The translations under genes were made by a program, and so were the position numbers. The notes below the pieces were generated by a model. It saw only the letters and a program-made list of their open reading frames with translations. It was not told where the DNA came from and did not search any database. Of a stretch of DNA of 64,000 nt, positions 8,772-17,657 are shown piece by piece. Within the stretch, counting starts at the first letter, position 1; each line of letters starts with the position of its first letter. The DNA comes from VAZQ01 sp045811525 (GTDB taxonomy: Bacteria > Pseudomonadota > Alphaproteobacteria > Rhizobiales > Xanthobacteraceae): positions 5,684-69,683 of the forward strand of contig JBJMTV010000049.1 of NCBI GenBank assembly GCA_045811525.1, read 5' to 3'.

Positions 8772-9506
8772 GTGGCAATGGTGTCGAACGGCGGTTTCAT
8801 CGCTTATTACCGTGTCTCGACTAGCAAGCAGGGCAAGAGCGGATTAGGTCTCGAGGCGCAGCGCCAGGCGGTCGCCAACTATCTCAACGGCGGCAACTGG
8901 CGCGTTATCGCCGAGTTCACCGAGGTTGAGAGCGGCAAACGTTCTGATCGGCCTGCGCTGGACCAAGCGCTGACAGCTGCCCGCGTGCGGCAAGTCCCGC
9001 TCGTTGTCGCCAAAGTCGACCGACTTACGCGGTCGGTTGCGTTCCTATCTCGTCTGCTGGAGGCCGGGGTCGACGTTCGCTTTGCCGATTTGCCGCTGAT
9101 CGAAGGCGCCACCGGGAAATTCTTGCTTCAGCAAATGGCCGCCGTCGCCGAACTCGAAGCTGGCATGATCTCGGCTCGCACAAAAGCGGCGTTAGCCGCT
9201 GCCAAGCGGCGAGGCGTGAAGCTCGGGGGGGACCGCGGTGCTCGGCTTACCGCCAAGGCTCGCGCAACCGGTAGGGCTACGCTACAGGCGCAATCGCGTG
9301 GAAGGGCGGCTGATTTAGCCGACACTGTGAAAGAGCTACAGGCGGTCGGCTGTGAGTCACTGCGGAGCATTGCCGGCGGATTGGAAGACCGCGGCATCCC
9401 GGCCCCACGGGGCGGCAAGTGGTCAGCGGTGCAGGTCGCGCGGCTGATGGATACGGCAGGGATCTCCCGCCCTTTCGCAAGCGGCGCCGTCGCCGCCGAG
9501 GCGTGA
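8772..9506 (+). CDS. Serine recombinase (resolvase/invertase family)
   Basis: The 244-residue protein has a complete N-terminal resolvase domain. AYYRVSTSKQGKSGLGLEAQ contains the Y-x-R-V-S motif with the catalytic serine near residue 16, and VVAKVDRLTRSVAFL and LEAGMISARTKAALAAAKRR follow. The C-terminal 60 residues (LQAVGCESLRSIAGGLEDRG, then GKWSAVQVARLM) look like a helix-turn-helix of the Pin/Hin type. It starts at GTG 8772 or ATG 8778. Such enzymes cut and rejoin DNA through a serine-DNA bond. As an island gene it may be cargo or a second transposition or inversion enzyme; no invertible segment is evident next to it. Confidence 0.85.
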   Translation: MAMVSNGGFIAYYRVSTSKQGKSGLGLEAQRQAVANYLNGGNWRVIAEFTEVESGKRSDRPALDQALTAARVRQVPLVVAKVDRLTRSVAFLSRLLEAGVDVRFADLPLIEGATGKFLLQQMAAVAELEAGMISARTKAALAAAKRRGVKLGGDRGARLTAKARATGRATLQAQSRGRAADLADTVKELQAVGCESLRSIAGGLEDRGIPAPRGGKWSAVQVARLMDTAGISRPFASGAVAAEA

Positions 9507-9914
9507 GGCGTTAGTTCGGCCACGTCTACTTGCACGGAGGGAGAATCAGTCCGCGTCCTAGTCGTAGATGTTTGCCCGACAGCCGGACACCGCAGAAGGT
9601 CAACGTCGATTGCCGACCAATCGGGTTAGGCCCCCCTCCCACGCCCCGCCGCAGGTTGATCACAGCCTCGGCGAGAATTGCGGCCCAATATTACTTAGTG
9701 TCTCCGCTCTCCCGAGCAGCCGCGGCAAAGCCACTTCTGCATGTAAGCCTCTTTGTCGTAGCGAACCTACAAAATACATTTGCACGGCGCATTTACACTC
9801 GATTGACTCCGCGGTCGCACATATGGAAATTTCACGGCGCTGGGAGGCAATCTGCAGCGCTTCGCTTCAGATGCTTTGAGTTCCAGCAATTTAAACTGAG
9901 TACATGGAGGGCTC
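9507..9914. other. Gene-free interval in the island
   Basis: This 400-base stretch contains no supported gene. Its composition is less GC-biased toward 9780-9900. The only functional element I see is the ribosome binding site (TGGAGGG, 9904-9910) of the gene that follows. Confidence 0.4.
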
Positions 9915-10514
9915 ATGCAACGTGCACTGATGTTGTCGGCGTTTCTTGCCGCTGTCGGTTGGGTGGGTAACGCGCTGGCCGATTCGCCCCAGCTCAAGGG
10001 GCCGTACGGGTTCACGGGAAGCGCATCCTGTATGGCGCTCAGAGCGCCCGCTACATTCGATCCAGGTACATTCGAGCCATTACCACCAGGGCCTGTGCCC
10101 TTTGGTTGGAAATTCAACGTTGAAGGTATCGCAACCTTTAATGGCGACGGCACCGGGACGGTCAAAGCTTCATCGATGGGCTTCCATCATCCCGCTTTGG
10201 TTCCGGGGGCAGGCTCGGCCGATCTCCACTATGACTTCACCTATACTGTGAACGACAATAGCTGGACCAGCGAAGTCGTGGACCCCCCGGGCGTGATCGG
10301 GACGGAGACTTCGGGCCGTCGCGCCGGTCAGGCCTTCAAGATCACCAATTTCCCCATATTGAGCGGCCTGATCTCGAAGAACGCAAGCACGCTGACGGCT
10401 GCTAATCTCAGGCCGCAGGTGGAAAACATCACCTACGACAACGGGGACAGCTTTAATCGCATCTGTCATCGTTCGCGTGTCTTCATCGACCTGAATCCAG
10501 GAAGAGGGCAGTAG
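9915..10514 (+). CDS. Secreted protein of unknown function
   Basis: The gene has a strong ribosome binding site (GGAGGG five bases upstream) and encodes 199 residues with a clear signal peptide, MQRALMLSAFLAAVG..GNALA, cleaved near residue 22. The mature protein begins DSPQLKGPYGFTGSASC and contains a beta-rich stretch, VEGIATFNGDGTGTVKASS, of a kind seen in secreted proteins of soil Hyphomicrobiales. Two cysteines (SASCMAL and NRICHRS) could form a disulphide. I recognise no enzymatic motif. The preceding 400 bases are gene free, so it is probably transcribed alone. Confidence 0.65.
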   Translation: MQRALMLSAFLAAVGWVGNALADSPQLKGPYGFTGSASCMALRAPATFDPGTFEPLPPGPVPFGWKFNVEGIATFNGDGTGTVKASSMGFHHPALVPGAGSADLHYDFTYTVNDNSWTSEVVDPPGVIGTETSGRRAGQAFKITNFPILSGLISKNASTLTAANLRPQVENITYDNGDSFNRICHRSRVFIDLNPGRGQ

Positions 10515-10619
10515 CCAAGCCGAGATCTGAGCGGAGCGCCGTGAGGTGCTCCGCTCGTTCTGATGGAACGCCCGGTTTCTGGGGGCAGCCCTGTCACATA
10601 GGTCCGCCAGCACACGGTC

Positions 10620-11060
10620 ATGCGGCGATCCACTCTCAAGGCCCTGTTGCCCCGGCTACCCGTGGGTTTGCCCGAATTGGCATCAATTGCGGCCGTCTCC
10701 GGTGTGCTAATCGCCATCGTGCCGGCAATTGCCCGCACCGAGCTGCAGGTGCAAGACGGCGCCGCCGACGTTCAAGTGACGGCCACGGACGAGTCGGTGG
10801 CAAGCATCCTTGCCGCTTTGTCCGCGCCGTTCAAACTTCGATATACAACCTCGGTTTCGCTCGACGCGAGGGTCACCGGCATTTACGCCGGATCGCTGCG
10901 TCAGGTGATCTCGCGCCTACTGGACGGGTATAGCTACTTCGTTCACACGGAGGGTGAAGCAACAGTCCTCGTGGTCCTCGGGAGACGCGGCGAGCGCGCG
11001 ATCGCACCGCCGCCTCCCGCCGCAAAAGGAGCTAACGATTTTGCGGCGAAGTGGCGCTAA
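10620..11060 (+). CDS. Exported STN-like small protein
   Basis: The 146-residue product has an N-terminal hydrophobic segment (about residues 17-38, ending IVPAIA). It is followed by a region resembling the secretin/TonB short N-terminal (STN) fold: VQVTATDESVASILAALSAP, then YTTSVSLDARVTGIYAGSL and VISRLLDGYSYFVHTEG. The C-terminus is Pro-rich (PPPPAAKG). In larger proteins the STN fold binds TonB-like or regulatory partners; here it stands alone. The role is unknown and the assignment rests on pattern only. Confidence 0.55.
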   Translation: MRRSTLKALLPRLPVGLPELASIAAVSGVLIAIVPAIARTELQVQDGAADVQVTATDESVASILAALSAPFKLRYTTSVSLDARVTGIYAGSLRQVISRLLDGYSYFVHTEGEATVLVVLGRRGERAIAPPPPAAKGANDFAAKWR

Positions 11061-11159
11061 GCTGGGTGCCCTTAGTTTGTAGTCACAGACTCGGGCGCGA
11101 CTTGTGCGCATAGCTCAACAGCGAGACTCATTGTTGCGGCAGCCGCGGCTCGAACAAGT

Positions 11160-11414
11160 TCACCACTTCTCCCAATTGCGCTTCAGCTCAGCCTTGGCAT
11201 GTTCGAGCGAGGCACACAGGCCGCTCGACGGCATGATGTCCTGCCGAACAGGCAACTTGTTGATGGCCCAGAACCAATCAGCTCCCGGTCTGCCAACGTG
11301 ACTGCGGTAGATGCGGCCAATCTCCTGGCCATCGTGAAAAACGGCGTAGTCGGGATAGAATGTGCGGTAAGCCTCACCTTGGTCATCCCATCGTATCTGG
11401 CGAAGGGTGAGCAT
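11160..11414 (-). CDS. Small WFWAINKLPVR-type protein, copy 2
   Basis: The 84-residue product (MLTLRQIRWDDQGEAYRTFY, then HDGQEIGRIYRSH and DWFWAINKLPVRQDIMPSSG) is a clear paralogue of the product of 4947-5207. It also begins directly after a ligase remnant, with the same two-base gap. The frame is intact. The family's function is unknown. Confidence 0.5.
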   Translation of the reverse strand: MLTLRQIRWDDQGEAYRTFYPDYAVFHDGQEIGRIYRSHVGRPGADWFWAINKLPVRQDIMPSSGLCASLEHAKAELKRNWEKW

Positions 11415-11416
11415 GA

Positions 11417-11645
11417 TTAGCGAGTGCGCCAGTCTTCCTCGAAATCCCGGCGGACTGCGGGCGCAGCAGGGTTCTTGATCTTGCGCCACACCTCAGTGCG
11501 CCCACTGATATAGGCAGACCGTAGATGTTTGCTGACAATGCCTTCACAGCCCAACGCGCACGCGTGCGCATAGACGATCTCACCCGGTGCATCATAGGTA
11601 GCATTGAGCACCAGCCCTGGCCGAGGCTTGCGCAACAGCTTGCCA
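11417..11645 (-). pseudogene. ATP-dependent DNA ligase C-terminal remnant, copy 2
   Basis: The last 75 or so codons of an ATP-dependent ligase remain (LLRKPRPGLVLNATYDAPGE, ALGCEGIVSKHLRSAYISGR, WRKIKNPAAPAV, EEDWRTR). Homology to copy 1 stops abruptly near 11645, earlier than in copy 1, so the copies were truncated independently or recombined. The nick-sealing catalytic lysine domain is absent. Confidence 0.75.
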
Positions 11646-11845
11646 GCAGCGGGCGGTTCGCCCCGCTCGTGTGCTGCTCATGGTGAACTGCCCCTCTGCC
11701 TTGCTCGATTGCGAGATACTTCCGCACCGACTTATGGCTGTACAACAATGCGCAGAATGCGCGCATTTGCGAAACTTGAGATTATGCAAGACAGCCGAGT
11801 CTTCCGGGCAGCACTGTGAGCGGCGGTAGTCAACGTCTGGAGGGT

Positions 11846-12850
11846 ATGCACATGATGAACGTGAAACTTCTCCGCCGACAATTTTTGCATCTGGCAGCAG
11901 GCGCTGCCGCGCTCCCGCCCGTATCAGGGATCGCAATGGCGCAAGCCTATCCGTCGCGGCCGATCCGGCTCGTGGTTCCGTTCCCACCGGGAGGCGCATT
12001 CGATGCCGTCGCTCGCCCGTTGGTGGATAATATCAAGCCTCTGCTCGGCACGGTCGTGATTGAAAATATTGGAGGTGGCGGCTCTTCGCTCGGTGCCGCA
12101 GCCGTCGCACGCGCCCGGCCTGACGGCTACACGATCCTACTCGGGGGGACCCAGACGCACGTCAACGAAGCGCTCCTCAAAACAAAGCCGCTCTACGATC
12201 CGATCAAAGACTTGGATCCGATTGCGGGCGTGGCCGCCAATGTCCTCTGCATCGCCGTGCATCCTGCAGTGCCGGCTCAGACCCTTAAGGAGTTCATCGC
12301 GTACGCGAAAGCTAATCTCGGCAAGTTGTCCTACGGGCATTCCGGTGCCGGCTCGATCCAACATCTGACTGGCGAGCTGTTCAAGTCGCTCGCCGGACTA
12401 TCTGACATCGTGCACGTGCCATATCGTGGCACTGGCCCAGTCATCGCGGACCTCGTGAGCGGACAAGTTCCGATGGGTGTGCCAGGCGTGACGGGGCAGG
12501 TGATCGAATTTCATCGGGCCGGCAAGATGCGGGTACTTGCCGTGACGGGTGCCACGCGTCTCGCCGCTGCGCCTGAGCTTCCGACCACGGCCGAATCGGG
12601 CTTTCCCGGCATGACCGTGACAGGATCTATTGGGCTGGCCGCACCGGCCGGCACGCCGGCTGGGATTATCGAACAGATTGCGCAGGCATCGCGCACGGTA
12701 GTCGCCGAACCGCCCTTTAGGCAGATATTGCTCGACGCGGGTATCGAACCCACTCTCGACTCAAACCCCGAAAGATTCCGGCGGTCACTCGCAGCGGATG
12801 TTGCTCTCTGGACACCTGTTGTCAAAGCGCTCGGGTTGAAGATCGACTGA
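11846..12850 (+). CDS. Bug-family (TctC-like) solute-binding protein with Tat-type signal
   Basis: The 334-residue protein starts at ATG 11846 behind GGAGGG. It has a twin-arginine type leader (LLRRQFLHLAAGAAALPPVS) followed by the Bug-family opening AYPSRPIRLVVPFPPGGAFD. Other family marks are VVIENIGGGGSSLGAAAVAR, ARPDGYTILLGG, HVPYRGTGPVIADLVSGQVP and RVLAVTGATRLAAAPELPTT. Bug proteins are periplasmic binders of carboxylates and related compounds, normally feeding a TctAB tripartite transporter; no TctA/TctB gene is nearby, as is common for orphan Bug proteins. It lies on the island; the ligand is unknown. Confidence 0.85.
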   Translation: MHMMNVKLLRRQFLHLAAGAAALPPVSGIAMAQAYPSRPIRLVVPFPPGGAFDAVARPLVDNIKPLLGTVVIENIGGGGSSLGAAAVARARPDGYTILLGGTQTHVNEALLKTKPLYDPIKDLDPIAGVAANVLCIAVHPAVPAQTLKEFIAYAKANLGKLSYGHSGAGSIQHLTGELFKSLAGLSDIVHVPYRGTGPVIADLVSGQVPMGVPGVTGQVIEFHRAGKMRVLAVTGATRLAAAPELPTTAESGFPGMTVTGSIGLAAPAGTPAGIIEQIAQASRTVVAEPPFRQILLDAGIEPTLDSNPERFRRSLAADVALWTPVVKALGLKID

Positions 12851-13031
12851 TGACGTGAGGGCGCAATTATTTTCTCGGGAAAGGAGTGTTCTCTCCTCGC
12901 GTGCAGGCCGGCGCTAATGCTTACTCTTGATCCGATCAAATGGCCGGGCGACCGCTAGGCGTTCCGGAAGGAATACCCCGACTAAATCTCCTAGTCGGCC
13001 ACAAGATGTACTTCATCGGTGAGGGCTCGCT

Positions 13032-13534
13032 ATGATCGGTCACGTGCCAACAGTCGGGGTGATGCTGGGCCTGATGTGTTCCTTCGCCTTCGGCCAAGCG
13101 CGCGACGGGGCCTACTTCTGTGTTGAAGAATTTAGTGGGGGTTGAAATACGATACCGTTGGGAAGAGGTGGGACAGCAAAAGATTTAATCCCGATCAGAA
13201 GTTCGTGGCGCGCCTACGTCACTTGGGAAGTCAGACAAAGGGTACCAGCCCGTATGGGTATAATATTGATCAGTACACCATCGCTATAACCCGATCAGGG
13301 TCCAGCAGGACGGAGGAGTGTATCGAATATGAGTCGAAAGATTCCACGGCCCTGGTTTTCACCGACCGGGGTTTTGGAAACATTGGCGGCAGATGCAGAA
13401 CCGGCATGTACGATTATGCATTCAGCCTAAACACTTTCAGATTTCTCCGATTGTACGCTCATGGATATCTGGACGGGGACAGGGCCGGCGACACTCCTTC
13501 CTTAGGAGCCGGTACGTGCACGAGGATCGAGTGA
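13032..13534 (+). pseudogene. Frameshifted small secreted protein
   Basis: ATG 13032 opens a signal peptide (PTVGVMLGLMCSFAFGQA) and the start of the mature protein, DGAYFCVEEFSGG, then a TGA. The remainder, LKYDTVGKRWDSKRFNPDQK, continues one frame over and runs to TGA 13532-13534. Adding one G to the GGGGG tract at 13136-13140 restores a single protein of about 167 residues. I recall exported proteins with a C-x(n)-GGLxYD start and a similar continuation in Hyphomicrobiales; the function is unknown. Confidence 0.6.
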
Positions 13535-13563
13535 CCAGCACGTGTCAAGCGTCGAATGGGCCG

Positions 13564-13893
13564 CTAGTCAGTACGCTTCCTGTCGCCAGCCGAAAGCTCG
13601 ATTTCTTCCGGAGGATTAAGTAAGTGACACACTACCGTCTCCCCACCTCTCCCACGCATCTTGAACTTCGCCTTCGCCGCTTCGAATGACCCAGCAGCAC
13701 CGCTTAAGGGCATGATGTCCGGCCGCACCGGCACGTTGTTGACGGCCCAGAACCACTCGTTGGCTGGTCTAGCCGCATAGGAGCGGTAGATGCGCCCGAT
13801 CTCTTGCCCATCATCGAGCACTGCGTGTCAGCATAAAGGCCGCCGGTAAGCCTCGCCTTGGCCTTCCCATCGTATCTGGCGAAGCGCGAGCAT
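13564..13893 (-). pseudogene. WFW-type small protein, broken copy 3
   Basis: Reading from ATG 13893, the sequence MLALRQIRWEGQGEAYRR matches copies 1 and 2 and then hits a stop (PLC*). The homologous continuation, DDGQEIGRIYRSYAARPANE, then WFWAVNNVPVRPDIMPLSG, is in another frame. The C-terminus also diverges. No ligase remnant precedes this copy. The 13894-14120 interval holds nothing else I can identify. Confidence 0.65.
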
Positions 13894-14120
13894 GACTAGC
13901 CGCGGCGCGTTTGGACATTTGGACAGCACCCCTGATGAACCCGATCTTCACTGACTCAAGACCATTCGCGCATTGCTGCCCGACTTCTGTGGAGCGGGAT
14001 TCACCCCCTCGGTAAAAGGACAAATACGGACACATCGCTAATTACGACGGTGCGGCAAATCTCCCCCCACCGAAGGGGTTAAGATCGGCAGGCGAGATAA
14101 TTCCAACAAGCGAAGGGGTC

Positions 14121-15833
14121 TTACTCGGCATTGCTCGATGCGACTGCCCATGCCGTTCCAACATTACCTATAGCAGCCGTAGAGGCAACTGTCGCGCCGT
14201 TCATGAGCCATACTGCCGTATTGCCGGTGCTATCAAGCCAGAAAAGATCGCTCTTGCCGTCCCCGTTATAATCGCCGGTAAGAATAGGGGTCCAGCCATT
14301 TGCAACGGTAGCAATGGATACGGCGGATGTCACCGACATTGACTCACTTAGGAACCATATTGCAACCGTCCCCGTGTTGCTATCACGCCAAAGGAGATCG
14401 GTATTGCCGTCTCCATTAAAATCACCAATGCCTTGCACTACCCAATTGCCGGCGACATTGCCGAGGATAACGGCTGACGCCAGCTGTCCATTGGCGACAT
14501 TCCACATAGCTATGTCGCCTGTATTGTTGCGCCAAAATATATTGCCGTTGCCATCAGCCTGGATTACAGACCAGTTGCTTGGTACCTGTCCGAGTACAGT
14601 GCTCGATACGAGTTGGAGTCCATTCATGAACCAAATCGCAACCGTGCCGCTGTTTGTGTCTCGCCAGAGAATGTCAGCCATACTGTCCCCGTTATAGTCG
14701 CCGGCTCCTATGACCGTCCAGTTCGAAGGGACACTTCCGAGCAATGCAGTGGAAGTGGGGTGATTGCCCAACATCAACCACATAGCAACATCGCCATTGG
14801 TGTTACGCCAGAGAAAATCAGAGAAGCCATCGCCATTGAAATCGCGCTGACTTACGAGCGACCAGTTCAAAATTCCTGCGGCAATCCCTCCAGTAGTTGG
14901 CTGAGTATTCACATCAAAGTTGGGCCAGTGCCAATCTGCCCAGTCGCTGGTACTAGGTTTTTGCCATATCACGTCAGACTTAGTATCACTATTAATGTTG
15001 TGGGTAGCTTGCGGATGTGGCTCCGAATAAATGCAGCGCGACCACTGAACCGACATATCCGATTCATTGGACGGTTTATTTGTAACTGCACAGGGGACTG
15101 CGACTCCGCCGACTGGACTAACTCCCCTGATTCCATTCCCTTTAATGCTCAGGTGAAGGGCTCGCCCGCCGTTTACAGTGGCGCCCTCGAATAGTATCGG
15201 GTCGAATTTAGGATATGGATATGGATTCCCGTTACTGTCGTTCGGAGCTTCAACAATCCATTCGGCCACGGCTACGTTGGGACTGAATTTTATCAGTCCC
15301 TTATTCCAGCGCCAGCCTTTGTCTACATTATGAACATCGATTTCCCACGTTGCGCAATTGGAATCAAAACAGCCGATTTCCATAGTGATTGTGTCGTTAG
15401 CTGATACGGGGCAAGAAGCCAAGGCTGCCGGCGTGCAGGGGTTCGGCTTACCATTATCTATGTCATCCTTGAGCATGATGTTGGTATTAGGATTAGAGGG
15501 CACCAATTCATACCATGCATAGTATTGCGGGTTGTTGGTTTCATCTACGGTTGATGTGGTCCCCGCTTGAATGAGTGGGGTACCAGTGGGCTTGCCGCCA
15601 ATGCCGGCCCAGACTGCAACGGTTTGAAATCCAGAAGTCTGTCCGTAATTGTACCACGATACAGACGGGACCCGCCATTGGCTGCCTTGCACGTTGGTAA
15701 TGGTCGATCCAGGCTGGATCTCGAAGATAAAGCCTCCCCAATTAGGGCTCGGTGAAAAGGCGATTGCACGTGTTGAATGTCCTTGGGTAAGACAGAAGAT
15801 GAGGGCTGTGATGCAGATCCGGAAAGTTTGCAT
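14121..15833 (-). CDS. Secreted G1/eqolisin-like peptidase with FG-GAP/VCBS repeats
   Basis: The start at ATG 15833 is supported by the strong site GGAGGAG just upstream and by a signal peptide (MQTFRICITALIFCLTQG...AIA). Residues about 30-235 resemble the glutamic peptidases of family G1: WRVPSVSW, VAVWAGIGG, PLIQAGTTS (candidate catalytic Gln), QYYAWYELVP, and VAVAEWIVEAP (candidate catalytic Glu). Two extra Cys pairs are present. After a linker come six FG-GAP/VCBS-like repeats (RDFNGDGFSDFLWRNTNGDV type), the same module as in the proteins at 2513 and 6206, with the fourth repeat also degenerate (GNGNIFWRNN). Likely an exported acid-active protease or a binding protein derived from one. 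Its base composition is visibly more AT-rich than its surroundings. Confidence 0.7.
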   Translation of the reverse strand: MQTFRICITALIFCLTQGHSTRAIAFSPSPNWGGFIFEIQPGSTITNVQGSQWRVPSVSWYNYGQTSGFQTVAVWAGIGGKPTGTPLIQAGTTSTVDETNNPQYYAWYELVPSNPNTNIMLKDDIDNGKPNPCTPAALASCPVSANDTITMEIGCFDSNCATWEIDVHNVDKGWRWNKGLIKFSPNVAVAEWIVEAPNDSNGNPYPYPKFDPILFEGATVNGGRALHLSIKGNGIRGVSPVGGVAVPCAVTNKPSNESDMSVQWSRCIYSEPHPQATHNINSDTKSDVIWQKPSTSDWADWHWPNFDVNTQPTTGGIAAGILNWSLVSQRDFNGDGFSDFLWRNTNGDVAMWLMLGNHPTSTALLGSVPSNWTVIGAGDYNGDSMADILWRDTNSGTVAIWFMNGLQLVSSTVLGQVPSNWSVIQADGNGNIFWRNNTGDIAMWNVANGQLASAVILGNVAGNWVVQGIGDFNGDGNTDLLWRDSNTGTVAIWFLSESMSVTSAVSIATVANGWTPILTGDYNGDGKSDLFWLDSTGNTAVWLMNGATVASTAAIGNVGTAWAVASSNAE

Positions 15834-16016
15834 TTCTCCTCCTTCGGACTCACCCGTCTGCGCCGGGAGAGGCCCACGTTTGAAGGTGAATATGAATCCG
15901 TCCGCCCGCCCGCCGCTGGGCATCCTCCGGCTGCCGTGAAGATCGAAGATCTCGGCACATCTCCCGGGCAGCTCGGCATTGATGCTATCGCTGGGGCATG
16001 GGCCTGACAAGCGGTA

Positions 16017-16403
16017 TTAAGGTACGTTTGCGGCGGTGCATAGGGTAAGAGCAAGACCGCCGAGGCGATCGACTACTGCCTCAAGCGCTGCGGGGCATTC
16101 ACCCGCTTTCTCGATGACGGCCGGTTGCGTCACCGTTCGATCGATATCATCCCGAGGAACGGTCGAGGGCCAAACGAAGCGGCCGCGCTCCAACCGCTTG
16201 GCAAACAGGCACATGCCCTGTCCGTCATGCCAGAGCACTTTTATTAACGAGCCACGGCGGCCACGAAAGACGAACAAATGCCCATTGTGCGGATTGCGCT
16301 TGAGCGTCTCCTGTACCAACAGCGCCAACCCATCAAAGCCCCTGCGCATGTCGGTGTGGCCGGTTGCCAGCCACACCCGCGTCCCAGCAGGCAGCGAGAT
16401 CAT
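16017..16403 (-). pseudogene. tnpB: IS66-family TnpB (Orf2) fragment with replaced C-terminus
   Basis: The first 80 or so residues are typical IS66 TnpB: MISLPAGTRVWLATGHTDMR, RGFDGLALLVQETL, NPHNGHLFVFRGRRGSLIKV, LWHDGQGMCLFAKRLERGRF. After VWPSTV the sequence no longer matches the family's usual end and runs into an unrelated tail (PRDDIDRTVTQPAVIEKAGE). The neighbouring tnpA and large tnpC genes are missing, so this is a dead end-fragment fused to other DNA. Bases 16404-16677 upstream contain no gene or inverted repeat that I could assign. Confidence 0.7.
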
Positions 16404-16677
16404 CGCCTGAAGGTTGCGAACCCCTCACCTCAAGACAGGACGCCCCATCGCGCTATTGGGAAACCGTCGCCGTAGCGACGTCTGGGTGCAGGCCCCCGGC
16501 ATAGGCGGGATCCGCGCCCAAGGCAGCGAGCGTACCTACTGGTGCGGACCCGTTTCAGCCGTACCGCCCACCATCCTAGGGTCCGCGCGGGGGAATACAT
16601 GTTACACACCAGAGCAGTATCGGGGCGTGCTCTATCGCGCTTGCCCGCGCCAGCTAATTTGTGCGTAGCGGTGTCGC

Positions 16678-17418
16678 ATGTCCAAGAGAAAAGCAGGCAG
16701 GAGGGGCGCCATCCCACTTCGCGTGAGCCTGAGCAAGGCTCGTGGGCTGAGTGACCAAAAGGTCGAGGAGGGTCAGCGGTTTCTCGAGCTCGAACAGCTG
16801 ATGACGGCGCTACGTCTCAGTGATGGCTCGGCGCGATTGATTCCAAGGCTCGCCCGTGAATTATATGAAACCAATCAAGAGGCCAGGGTGGCCGTTTTAC
16901 AGAAACGAAAACAAAGGATCCTCAGTCGGCATTCGCTCGAACGAGAGTTACGCAGCATCGAGAAGGGCGCAAACACGCTTGCCACTCGGCTCAAGCGCGC
17001 TCACACGAACGTTGTACAGGCATGGTTGGTTGCGGCCGCCGGAGAAGGTGTTGAGCGTAGCGAGGCCATGCAGGAGTGGCTTCAGCTCAAGCGGCTGCTG
17101 GGAATTGCGGCGGACCGAGCTCGACAGATCCCCCCTCCATCTCGCCGAGAGGTCAAGACGCCGGCTGCTGAGCCAGGCAGACCACCTGACGTCGTCGGAG
17201 ATGCAGTCGCGATAGCTGCTGCAAATGCTTACGAACTGCTGACCGGCCGTGTTGCTGTCCGCAGTTTTGAGCGCGATAAAAACAATCCGAAGCCGGTCGG
17301 CGCTTTTCACAATTTTATGACAGCCGTATTCGATGTTCTGGAGATCGGCTCAAGCCCCGACGCCTGCAACATGCGTCTTCAGGCCCAGCTAAGCCCGGCT
17401 AAAGCTCTAAAAAAATAA
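16678..17418 (+). CDS. Island protein of unknown function, helical
   Basis: The 246-residue protein begins with a basic segment (SKRKAGRRGAIPLRVSLSKA). It continues with long charged helices (VEEGQRFLELEQLMTALRLS, LERELRSIEKGANTLATRLK) suggestive of a coiled coil, then a Pro-rich linker near residue 160 and a C-terminal segment (VGDAVAIAAANAYELLTGRV) that may be a small helical domain. No signal peptide. It opens the intact right-hand module of the island and is probably part of that module's maintenance or regulatory set. I do not recognise the family. Confidence 0.6.
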   Translation: MSKRKAGRRGAIPLRVSLSKARGLSDQKVEEGQRFLELEQLMTALRLSDGSARLIPRLARELYETNQEARVAVLQKRKQRILSRHSLERELRSIEKGANTLATRLKRAHTNVVQAWLVAAAGEGVERSEAMQEWLQLKRLLGIAADRARQIPPPSRREVKTPAAEPGRPPDVVGDAVAIAAANAYELLTGRVAVRSFERDKNNPKPVGAFHNFMTAVFDVLEIGSSPDACNMRLQAQLSPAKALKK

Positions 17419-17489
17419 TATCCTTCATGTGCGCGTAGCGCTGGGCTGTGTCATTTGACGGAAATGTCACAACCGACACGGAGCCCACC

Positions 17490-17657
17490 ATGACCCAGCT
17501 GTGCACCTTATATTCCGAGGCCATCCATGTTCGACTGCGCGGCTCGTTGTTCAATCAGCTTGAGAACTGGCGCCGCTTACAGGCGTCGATCCCCTCCAGG
17601 TCAGAGGCAGTGCGCTCGTTGATCGAGCAGGCACTAGTTGGCGGCGTTCGTGGCTAA
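17490..17657 (+). CDS. Ribbon-helix-helix DNA-binding protein
   Basis: The 55-residue product starts at ATG 17490 (GGAG upstream; an in-frame upstream start is possible but adds an unlikely leader). EAIHVRLRGSLFNQLENWRR forms the strand and first helix, and IPSRSEAVRSLIEQALVGGV the SR-SEA-R-L turn and second helix of a MetJ/Arc/CopG-like fold. Such proteins bind operators as dimers. It probably regulates the island's own operons. Confidence 0.7.
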   Translation: MTQLCTLYSEAIHVRLRGSLFNQLENWRRLQASIPSRSEAVRSLIEQALVGGVRG

